Positions 1 through 6,727 of a stretch of 8,628 bases of DNA are shown here, one piece after another. The translations under genes were made by a program, and so were the position numbers. Numbering within the stretch: position 1 is the stretch's first letter; every line of letters begins with the position of its first letter. Source of the stretch: Betaproteobacteria bacterium (lineage in GTDB: Bacteria; Pseudomonadota; Gammaproteobacteria; Burkholderiales; SG8-41); contig JANXRI010000280.1 in assembly GCA_025353085.1 (NCBI GenBank), positions 1 through 8,628 of the forward strand, in the 5' to 3' direction. Below the pieces are notes generated by a model. It did not search any database, was not told where the DNA came from, and saw nothing but the letters and a program-made list of their open reading frames with translations.

Positions 1-1261
<1,261 letters not shown>

Positions 1262-1303
1262 AACACTCTGCCGCTAAATGTTGCCGTGAAGGGTGCGCAG
1301 TCA

Positions 1304-2476
1304 TTACTGCAACGCTGCCGATTTCGTTTTGCCGACTTGCGCTTTTTCCATCATTGTCACGAAACGATCGAACAAATACCCGACGTCCTGCGGCCCGGGG
1401 CTTGCCTCCGGATGGCCCTGAAAACAAAACGCCGGGCGGTCGGTGCGCGCAAATCCTTGCAGCGTGCCGTCAAATAACGACTTATGGGTGATGCGCACAT
1501 TGGCCGGCAAAGTCGCGGGGTCTACCGCGAAACCATGGTTCTGGCTCGTAATTATTACGCGTCCGCTATCAAGATCCTGCACGGGATGGTTCGCACCATG
1601 ATGGCCGAATTTCATTTTTAATGTTCTGGCGCCACTGGCGAGGCCAAGCAACTGGTGACCGAGGCAGATGCCGAATACCGGCAAGCCGGTCTCGACGATT
1701 TCGCGCGTTGCACGAATTGCATACTCGCAAGGCTCCGGATCGCCCGGACCGTTCGCCAGGAAGACACCGTCCGGTTTTAATGCAAGCGCGTCTTGCGCGG
1801 TGGTTTGCGCCGGCACCACCGTCAACCGGCAACCGCGCCGGGCCAGCATGCGCAAAATATTACGCTTGACGCCATAGTCGTAGGCGACGACATGCAGGGT
1901 CGGCGATATTTTCCCGCCATAGCCCTTGCCAAGCGCCCACGTCGATTCAGTCCATTCATACGGCTTCGTGCAGCTGACCACCTTAGCGAGATCCATGCCG
2001 GCAAGACCCGGAAACTCCCGCGCGGCTTTAAGCGCCGCCGTCTCGTCGGTCGCAGTTAAATGAGCCGCAGCCATCACGCAGCCGTCCTGCGCACCCTTCT
2101 CGCGCAGAATTCGCGTGAGCTTGCGCGTATCGATGTCCGCAATCGCGACCACTTTTTGTGCGCGCAGGTATGACGATAAGTCCTGGGTGCTGCGCCAGTT
2201 GCTGGTAACCAGCGGGAGATCGCGTATCACCAGTCCGGCCGCAAACACTTTGTCCGATTCAGTGTCCTCACTATTCGTGCCCGTGTTGCCGATATGCGGA
2301 TACGTGAGTGTGACGATCTGGCGGCAATACGAAGGATCGGTCAGGATTTCCTGATAGCCCGTCATCGATGTGTTGAATACGACTTCGCCTGCGGCGAAAC
2401 CGGGCGCGCCAATCGAAGTGCCGCGGAAGACCGTGCCATCTTTAAGCACAAGAATGGCTGGTTCACGATGCGACAC
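1304..2476 (-). CDS. carA: Carbamoyl-phosphate synthase small (glutaminase) subunit
   Basis: CarA hydrolyses glutamine and channels ammonia to CarB. The N-terminal small-subunit domain begins EPAILVLKDGTVFRGTSIGA, and the C-terminal class I glutamine amidotransferase domain carries the nucleophile elbow GICLGHQ (Cys271) and the HPE motif with His355 and Glu357, so the catalytic triad is intact. I chose the GTG at 2476 (390 residues). It has GGGAG 7 nt upstream and matches the family start. The longer in-frame GTG at 2518 would add 14 residues unlike the family and lies inside the loop of a leader hairpin. A sigma70-type promoter sits just upstream, so carA-carB appears to be its own transcription unit. 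It ends in TAA, 42 bp before carB. Confidence 0.96.
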   Translation of the reverse strand: MSHREPAILVLKDGTVFRGTSIGAPGFAAGEVVFNTSMTGYQEILTDPSYCRQIVTLTYPHIGNTGTNSEDTESDKVFAAGLVIRDLPLVTSNWRSTQDLSSYLRAQKVVAIADIDTRKLTRILREKGAQDGCVMAAAHLTATDETAALKAAREFPGLAGMDLAKVVSCTKPYEWTESTWALGKGYGGKISPTLHVVAYDYGVKRNILRMLARRGCRLTVVPAQTTAQDALALKPDGVFLANGPGDPEPCEYAIRATREIVETGLPVFGICLGHQLLGLASGARTLKMKFGHHGANHPVQDLDSGRVIITSQNHGFAVDPATLPANVRITHKSLFDGTLQGFARTDRPAFCFQGHPEASPGPQDVGYLFDRFVTMMEKAQVGKTKSAALQ

Positions 2477-2503
2477 GCGAGGGCTCCCGGAGTAGATATG
2501 GAA

Positions 2504-2533
2504 AGCGGGACCGGCCACACGACCCGTCCCGCT
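2504..2533 (-). promoter_or_regulatory. Stem-loop at the 5' end of the carA leader
   Basis: AGCGGGAC (2504-2511) and GTCCCGCT (2526-2533) are perfect inverted repeats, giving an 8-bp GC-rich stem with a 14-nt loop. With transcription starting near 2539, this would form almost at the mRNA 5' end, about 28 nt before the GTG start at 2476. No U-run follows, so it is not a classical terminator. A role in mRNA stability or translation control is inference. Confidence 0.5.
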
Positions 2534-2545
2534 CTAATTCTTGGA

Positions 2546-2574
2546 ATTATACGCTAAACGCCTTCGCTCTTCAA
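2546..2574 (-). promoter_or_regulatory. Predicted sigma70 promoter of carA-carB
   Basis: On the minus strand TTGAAG (2574-2569) is followed after exactly 17 nt by a consensus TATAAT (2551-2546). The -35 matches 4 of 6 consensus bases and the -10 all 6. Predicted transcription start is near 2539, leaving a leader of about 60 nt to the GTG at 2476. No ArgR or PurR operator that I recognise overlaps it. Confidence 0.65.
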
Positions 2575-2726
2575 TGAGTCAAGCGAGAACAATGCACTGA
2601 TTCGACAGTAAAAACGCGCTGCCGTCCGACTTTAACCGGCGGCAATTAAACAATAGCCGGCGAACTGCAAATCGACGCCTGCAAGAAGTGTTTCGCTGAA
2701 GCCGGGGTTAAAAAAATATTGGCCTC
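2575..2726. other. dapB-carA intergenic stretch, no gene seen
   Basis: This lies between the dapB stop and the carA promoter. It is more AT-rich than the genes, has a T-run on the minus strand near 2710-2717 without a convincing stem before it, and a weak 5-bp CCGGC/GCCGG inverted repeat around 2636-2661. I see no coding sequence and no clear terminator. Confidence 0.5.
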
Positions 2727-3533
2727 TCAACGCAATCCCAGAACATCCTGCATGTCGAACAGACCGTCTTTCTTGGCGGCCAGGAATCTGGCAGCTCGCA
2801 ACGCGCCTTCGGCGTAAGTCGCGCGGCTCGCGGCGCGCACGATGATTTCAACCCGCTCACCCGGACCTGCAAACATCACCGTGTGTTCGCCTACGATGTC
2901 GCCGCCGCGCACTGTCGAAAATCCAATCGTCTGCGCTTTGCGTTCGCCGGTAACGCCTTCACGTCCATAGACCGCGCACTCTTCGAGCTTCCTGCCAAGC
3001 GCGTTGGCGACGATGCCGCCGATATGCAGTGCGGTGCCCGACGGCGCATCAATCTTGTGGCGATGATGGGCCTCGATGATTTCTACGTCGTAGCCATCCG
3101 TGAGCACGCGCGCCGCCATATCCGTGAGCTTGAAAACGAGATTGGTGCCTACGCTCATGTTCGGCGCCATGACGATCGCAATTTCGCGCGCAGCTTCAGC
3201 GATGAATTTTTTCTGCGCATCGTCAAAACCCGTGGTGCCGATCACCATATTAACGCCGAGTTTGCGGCACGTCGCAAGATGCGCGAGTGTCCCTTCGGGT
3301 CGCGTAAAATCGATCAACACGCCACAACCGCTAAGATTTTTATCAACGTCGGCAGAGATCAACGTTTCACTCTGCGCGCCGATGAGTTCGCCCGCATTTT
3401 TGCCGAGATATGCGCTGCCGGCGACTTCAAGCGCTGCAGCCAGTTCACAGTCGGTGCTCGCGAGTACCGCTTCAAGCAATGCGCGTCCCATGCGTCCGCT
3501 GCTGCCGGCCACCGCGATTTTCACTTTCGCCAT
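2727..3533 (-). CDS. dapB: 4-hydroxy-tetrahydrodipicolinate reductase
   Basis: DapB reduces 4-hydroxy-tetrahydrodipicolinate with NAD(P)H in the diaminopimelate/lysine pathway, supplying both protein lysine and peptidoglycan. The N-terminal Rossmann motif is KIAVAGSSGRMG (residues 4-16), followed by the GTTGF loop (99-103) and the signature EAHHRHKIDAPSGTA (154-168) with the proton donor His156 and Lys160. At 268 residues it is about the usual family length (E. coli 273). ATG at 3533 was chosen because GGGAG lies 5 nt upstream and MAKVKIAVAG is the typical start; an upstream in-frame TTG at 3545 overlaps that ribosome binding site. It is separated from bamE by 154 bp that contain a palindromic repeat, so it may have its own weak promoter. 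Confidence 0.96.
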   Translation of the reverse strand: MAKVKIAVAGSSGRMGRALLEAVLASTDCELAAALEVAGSAYLGKNAGELIGAQSETLISADVDKNLSGCGVLIDFTRPEGTLAHLATCRKLGVNMVIGTTGFDDAQKKFIAEAAREIAIVMAPNMSVGTNLVFKLTDMAARVLTDGYDVEIIEAHHRHKIDAPSGTALHIGGIVANALGRKLEECAVYGREGVTGERKAQTIGFSTVRGGDIVGEHTVMFAGPGERVEIIVRAASRATYAEGALRAARFLAAKKDGLFDMQDVLGLR

Positions 3534-3556
3534 GTCTGCTCCCAATTCGGCGCGAG

Positions 3557-3585
3557 ATGAAACGCGCTTCTATTGATATTGCCAA
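3557..3585 (-). promoter_or_regulatory. Possible weak promoter upstream of dapB
   Basis: Minus-strand TTGGCA (3585-3580, 5 of 6 to the -35 consensus) is followed after 17 nt by TTTCAT (3562-3557, 4 of 6 to the -10). It would start transcription some 15-20 nt before the dapB ATG. The -10 is poor, so readthrough from bamE is an equal possibility. Confidence 0.3.
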
Positions 3586-3615
3586 AATAAGCGACAGCGC
3601 ATTTTTCTCTACACT

Positions 3616-3650
3616 CCCTCGCCCTCCGGGAGAGGGGCTGGGGGTGAGGG
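3616..3650. repeat. GC-rich REP-like palindrome between bamE and dapB
   Basis: Arms CCCTCgCCC (3616-3624) and GGGtGAGGG (3642-3650) pair with one G-T opposition. A second alternative hairpin, CCCTC-CGGGA-GAGGG, lies inside at 3622-3636. The sequence resembles a short intergenic palindrome that recurs in many proteobacterial genomes (recollection). There is no T-run on either side, so a simple intrinsic terminator is unlikely. Confidence 0.55.
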
Positions 3651-3687
3651 AATCGAGCGATGTAATGATTTATGAAAAGCTCGATAA

Positions 3688-4404
3688 TCAAAACCCGATT
3701 TTGTCGAGCATCCGTCCGAACAGCCCGCGCGTGGGCGCTTCTTTTTTTTCATCGGCCGCTGTTGCGTCTGATTTTGGCGCATCCTTTTTCGCCGCGTCCG
3801 CCTTCGCTGCGCCGGGCGCGTCAGAACCGGCTTTCGGCGCTTCGGTTTTCACAGCGTCCGTTTGCGGCTCACCGGTGTCGACGGTGTTTGGCCTATCTGC
3901 GGACGCCTTCGCAGCGGGCCTGGATTCTTCGCTCGTCGCTGCCGGCGGTGCGGACGGCGTCGGCCCGACTGGCGGCTTGAGTGCGGGCTTGGCCGCTTCA
4001 GGCTTAGCGACTTGCGGCGCGGCCGCAGCCGGTTTGGCGGGCGCAGCGGCGGCCGGCGCGAGCACCTTGTCGGTCGCCACCACGTCGCCTTCGAGGCGCA
4101 CCAGCTTGTCGCCGTCAAACATTACCGTCAGCCGCCGCCGCTCGTCGGGCTTGCCCTGCTTCTGCATGAGATAGACGTAATCCCAGCGATCGTTGTGAAA
4201 CATATCGGCTACCAGCGGCGAGCCGAGCACAAACCTCACCTGCGAGCGCGTTTGACCCGCTTTGAGCTTGTCGACCATTTCCTGCGTGACTACGTTGCCC
4301 TGCTGGATATCGATTCGATACGGAGAAATGATCGACGGCAGATCGGGCGTCTGCTTGCATGACGACAACGCCAACAGCGCGATTAGTAAGACGAATATTT
4401 GCAT
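3688..4404 (-). CDS. bamE: Outer-membrane assembly lipoprotein BamE (SmpA/OmlA family) with long low-complexity tail
   Basis: BamE is a small lipoprotein of the BAM complex that inserts beta-barrel proteins into the outer membrane. Residues 1-15 are a hydrophobic lipoprotein signal ending in the lipobox LSSC, so Cys16 would be lipidated. Residues about 25-115 carry the SmpA/OmlA fold: YRIDIQQGNVVTQEMVDKLK, then GQTRSQVRFVLGSPLVADMFH and DRWDYVYLMQKQG. The remaining roughly 120 residues are Ala/Pro/Lys-rich and end in RGLFGRMLDKIGF, a possible amphipathic helix. E. coli BamE is only 113 residues. The ATG at 4404 has GGGAAG upstream at suitable spacing. It is transcribed divergently from fur, an arrangement conserved in Betaproteobacteria. 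Confidence 0.93.
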   Translation of the reverse strand: MQIFVLLIALLALSSCKQTPDLPSIISPYRIDIQQGNVVTQEMVDKLKAGQTRSQVRFVLGSPLVADMFHNDRWDYVYLMQKQGKPDERRRLTVMFDGDKLVRLEGDVVATDKVLAPAAAAPAKPAAAAPQVAKPEAAKPALKPPVGPTPSAPPAATSEESRPAAKASADRPNTVDTGEPQTDAVKTEAPKAGSDAPGAAKADAAKKDAPKSDATAADEKKEAPTRGLFGRMLDKIGF

Positions 4405-4456
4405 TAGCTGCTTCCCGGCAATCTCGCCGATACGCGCTGTGAAATGTGAAAGACGG

Positions 4457-4462
4457 TATGAT
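4457..4462 (+). promoter_or_regulatory. Possible -10 element of fur
   Basis: TATGAT matches 5 of 6 consensus -10 bases. A transcript starting near 4469 would give a leader of about 24 nt to the GTG at 4493. I see no good -35 at 16-18 nt spacing, so an activator or a weak promoter would be implied. Confidence 0.35.
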
Positions 4463-4484
4463 AACAGCCATCATCTGATGTCAG
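4458..4484 (-). promoter_or_regulatory. Predicted bamE promoter
   Basis: On the minus strand CTGACA (4484-4479, 5 of 6) and TATCAT (4463-4458, 5 of 6) are separated by 15 nt. The -10 is preceded by TGT, an extended -10 that can compensate for short spacing. It overlaps the fur promoter region on the opposite strand. Confidence 0.4.
4459..4473. promoter_or_regulatory. Degenerate Fur-box-like dyad in the bamE-fur gap
   Basis: TGATAAC-A-GCCATCA matches the 7-1-7 Fur consensus TGATAAT-n-ATTATCA at 10 of 14 positions, with a strong left half and a weak right half. It overlaps the proposed -10 elements of both fur and bamE, where Fur binding could cause autorepression. This is a pattern match only. 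Confidence 0.3.
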
Positions 4485-4492
4485 GCCCACGC

Positions 4493-4924
4493 GTGAGTTC
4501 CCCTACCGACCTCAAAACCATCGGCCTCAAAGCGACGCTGCCGCGGCTGCGCATTCTTGAGCTGTTCGAGAAAAGCGATGTGCGTCATCTGACCGCCGAG
4601 GAAGTGTACAAAATTCTGTCGCGGGAAGGCAGCGACACGGGACTCGCGACGGTGTATCGCGTGTTAACGCAGTTCGAGCAGGCAGGCCTGTTGGTGCGCC
4701 ATCATTTCGAAAGCGGCAAGGCCGTCTTTGAATTGAATCGCGGCGAGCATCACGACCATTTGGTGTGCATGCAGTGTGGGCGCGTCGAAGAGTTTTACGA
4801 CGAGGCCATTGAGAAACGCCAGATCGCCATCGCCAGGGAGCGCGGCTTTACCATTCACGAGCATTCGTTGCATCTTTACGTAGATTGCACGAAACCGAAC
4901 TGCCCGAACAAAACCAAGACTTGA
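4493..4924 (+). CDS. fur: Ferric uptake regulator Fur
   Basis: Fur is a dimeric, metal-responsive DNA-binding repressor of iron acquisition genes. The N-terminal winged helix runs through residues 1-82 (LKATLPRLRILELF, HLTAEEVYKIL, then GLATVYRVLTQFEQAGLL as recognition region). The dimerisation domain has the metal motif HHDH (87-90), and structural-zinc cysteine pairs Cys92/Cys95 (CMQC) and Cys132/Cys137, the same numbers as in E. coli Fur. I chose GTG at 4493 (143 residues) because MSSPTDLKTIGLKATLPRL matches the family start and AGG lies 7 nt upstream; an in-frame ATG at 4478 would give 148 residues but has no ribosome binding site. It is the only plus-strand gene here. Its TGA touches the edge of the downstream inverted repeat. 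Confidence 0.95.
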   Translation: MSSPTDLKTIGLKATLPRLRILELFEKSDVRHLTAEEVYKILSREGSDTGLATVYRVLTQFEQAGLLVRHHFESGKAVFELNRGEHHDHLVCMQCGRVEEFYDEAIEKRQIAIARERGFTIHEHSLHLYVDCTKPNCPNKTKT

Positions 4925-5037
4925 ACCGCAAGGACGCAAAGGACGCGAAGGAAAACAAGATCGAAATTTGGACTTGATAGGATTGCCCGCGTCGGATCAA
5001 TCAGTCCCTAAACGTTTTCCTTCGCGTCCTTGCGGTT
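4924..5037. repeat. Long inverted-repeat element between convergent fur and the 370-residue gene
   Basis: The right arm (5014-5037, 24 nt) is a perfect reverse complement of the left arm (4924-4956) except that the left arm has nine extra bases, a tandem copy of AAAGGACGC. The 57-nt centre also folds on itself: GGACTTGAT (4970-4978) against ATCAATCAGTCC (4996-5007). The whole 114 bp is thus an imperfect palindrome. It may act as a bidirectional terminator for the two converging genes, or be a non-autonomous mobile or REP-type element. Repeats built on a GCAAAGGACGC unit occur in many proteobacterial intergenic regions (recollection). Confidence 0.75.
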
Positions 5038-5059
5038 AAAGATTTTCAGCTTTTGACCT

Positions 5060-6172
5060 TCACCCGCGCCGAAACTCTTCCGCCGACTTCGCCAGTTGCC
5101 CATCCTTGCGCTTCAATGCACGTGTCACTGCCTTGGTCGCGCCGAACGTCGGAATATAGGCCGAGTGTTTGCCCGCCCCGCCTATGACCGCAATGATGAT
5201 GTCTTCGGCGTTTTGCACCGCGTAGACCGGCGCGTCCAGTCCTGCGTTCGCATATTTTTCCTTAAACGTCACGCGAAAACGGCGCTCGATGTTTTCTTTT
5301 GAAAATTTACCGAGCGCAAGCGTCGCATGCTCCCGCAGGAAACGCCTGGCTTCGGCCTTGCTGAAGTCGTTCGCGACAGTCTTGGCATGCTCGGGGCCCA
5401 TGACGATTACGGGCTGCGCGGAATAAAAAATGTCGTTCGAACCAGTGGTCGCCATCGTGCCTGCGATCGTGGTCAATATGCCCTCGCCGGACAGGCTTTC
5501 ATGATCGTTAATGTTGTGCGGGCATTCGGCGCCAATGACCGTGACGGTGCTTGCTTCCTTGGGAAAACCGCGCTCGACATGCAGCGGCGCCCACGGGCTC
5601 GCCGCTTCGTTTTCGGCCACCAGGTAACTGAACTTCGAAGGTGCGCCGAACGTCGACATATCGCCCAGCGTCGGAATGGCGCCGCCGATATTCACGAGCG
5701 CCAGCCGGATCGCGCGGCCGATGGTCGCATTGCTGCGGGTGCCGGGGCCGAACGCGTTATGCCCCGAGTTGACGCCAAGCTCGAGCGCGATCGGGCCGTT
5801 CACGATCACGAGCGGCGCGCATAAATGCGTGGTCGCCTGCACGCCGTATAAATTGAACGGCTCTTCGCACATCGCCTCGATCGCGAGCATGAACAGCGGA
5901 AAAAAATTCGGCGCGCAACCCGCCATCACGGCGTTGGCCGCGAGGCGCAGCGGCGTCGCTTCACCATAGCGCGGCGCCATTTTTGCGAGCGGTTCGTTCC
6001 ATGGCCGGTCGCAGTACGCAAGCATCTGTTCCACGCGCTCCATGGTCGGCGGAATCAACGGCAGGCCATCGCCCCAGCCGCGTTCCATGTAGAGCCGATT
6101 GATAGCGTCGAAATCGTCGTCGGCGTCGATGCTCGCGTCTTGCGCCTTTAAGAGTTCGGCGAGATCGCTCAT
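5060..6172 (-). CDS. Conserved protein of unknown function, partner of the UGSC selenoprotein
   Basis: I cannot assign a function to this 370-residue protein. No signal peptide or clear transmembrane segment is seen, so it is probably cytoplasmic. It opens with an acidic stretch, then YMERGWGDGLPLIPPT (28-43), a motif I associate with uncharacterised proteins, followed by APRYGEATPLRLAANAVMAGC (66-86), FNLYGVQATTHLCAPLVIVNGPIA (106-129), and glycine-rich segments GHNAFGPGTRSNATIGRA (137-154) and VIGGAGKHSAYIPTFG (329-344). Cysteines are at 54, 86, 102, 118 and 217 with no CxxC. ATG at 6172 overlaps the selenoprotein stop (ATGA) and has AAGGAG 8 nt upstream, so the two are translationally coupled and probably act together. 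The TGA stop at 5062 is followed within nine codons by TAA and no conserved motif, so I read it as a normal stop. Confidence 0.85.
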   Translation of the reverse strand: MSDLAELLKAQDASIDADDDFDAINRLYMERGWGDGLPLIPPTMERVEQMLAYCDRPWNEPLAKMAPRYGEATPLRLAANAVMAGCAPNFFPLFMLAIEAMCEEPFNLYGVQATTHLCAPLVIVNGPIALELGVNSGHNAFGPGTRSNATIGRAIRLALVNIGGAIPTLGDMSTFGAPSKFSYLVAENEAASPWAPLHVERGFPKEASTVTVIGAECPHNINDHESLSGEGILTTIAGTMATTGSNDIFYSAQPVIVMGPEHAKTVANDFSKAEARRFLREHATLALGKFSKENIERRFRVTFKEKYANAGLDAPVYAVQNAEDIIIAVIGGAGKHSAYIPTFGATKAVTRALKRKDGQLAKSAEEFRRG

Positions 6173-6708
6173 TGCATGTGCTCCTTGATGAGTTTGACGA
6201 GCTGAGGCACAGCCACCAGCGCGCGGCCTTCGACCTGTTCGAGCGACAAGCCGCCAAGTGGATGCGCAATTTTCACAAGGGGCAAGTCCGGCGTGCCAAA
6301 CACTTTCGACTGCGTGGTGCCGAGCTTGATGAACGGATCAGACACAATGACGGCGGTAACGAGGCCGCGTTTACGGAGCTCAGACATGTCGTGGACACTC
6401 CACGACGTGCAGGACCCTCAATCACCCATTGCGCTGACCACGAAGTCAGCCTCCGCGGCCAGTTGATCGAGTATGTGGTGCGGCGCAGGCAGGCTCACGC
6501 TGTCTTTCCTGAGCATGACCACGGACGCCACCGGCACCGCGTCCTTCACGCCATCGACAATGAACTTCAACAGGTGATCGGCGTTGCCCTTGCTGTTGTC
6601 GAGTATGCCCAGCCGCAGACCGCCTTGCGCGAATTTGCGCTGCGCCTTAACGGCCGCGGTCGCGGGCACCGGCGCTTCCGGCACCACGAGTTTTACTTTA
6701 CGGTTCAT
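6169..6708 (-). CDS. UGSC-type selenoprotein with in-frame TGA decoded as selenocysteine
   Basis: Reading from ATG at 6708 gives 96 residues ending VVSAMGD, then TGA (6420-6418), then in the same frame GSCTSWSVHDMSELRKRG and on to a TGA stop at 6171-6169. With Sec at 97 the product has 179 residues and a U-G-S-C motif (97-100), a redox pair resembling CxxC with the first Cys replaced. LGILDNSKGNAD (33-44) and FGTPDLPLVKIAHPLGG, on the C-terminal side, match what I recall of the UGSC family, whose function is unknown; a thiol/selenol redox role is inferred. AAGGAG lies 6 nt before the start. A hairpin just after the TGA fits a bacterial SECIS. It follows recN by 19 bp and overlaps the 370-residue gene by 4 nt. 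Standard annotation would give two fragments (6708-6418 and 6387-6169). Confidence 0.9.
6384..6410 (-). promoter_or_regulatory. Putative bacterial SECIS hairpin
   Basis: Starting 11 nt after the in-frame TGA, GTCGTGG (6406-6400) pairs perfectly with CCACGAC (6394-6388) around the loop AGTGT (6399-6395); A and T can also pair to leave a GTG triloop. Below a C-A mismatch the stem extends by A-T, C-G and G-T pairs. The apical loop starts 19 nt after the TGA and has G in its second position. Loop distance and early G agree with the bacterial SECIS consensus as I recall it. It lies in coding sequence for residues of the T-S-W-S-V-H-D stretch. Confidence 0.75.
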
Positions 6709-6727
6709 CGCTCACTCCTTGCTGGTC

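Noticed and set aside
2700..2730. Intrinsic terminator after dapB at the minus-strand T-run
   Set aside because: The T-run is present, but I find no stable GC-rich stem directly before it.
3410..4174. Long plus-strand ORF opposite dapB and bamE
   Set aside because: It is a shadow of two well-identified minus-strand genes and crosses their intergenic repeat; its Ala/Ser-rich protein mirrors the bamE low-complexity tail.
5036..5062. Second selenocysteine by readthrough of the TGA at 5062-5060
   Set aside because: The extension is only eight codons (RSKAENL-like) before TAA, with no conserved motif or suitable hairpin.
6169..6387. Stand-alone 72-residue gene starting at the ATG at 6387
   Set aside because: It is the C-terminal part of the selenoprotein. 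Its ATG is an internal Met, has no ribosome binding site, and lies directly at the SECIS-like stem; the frame is open upstream to the TGA.
6418..6420. Nonsense mutation or pseudogene at the in-frame TGA
   Set aside because: The TGA sits precisely at the Sec position of a U-G-S-C motif, the downstream frame is intact, and a SECIS-like hairpin follows. A random stop would not give all three.
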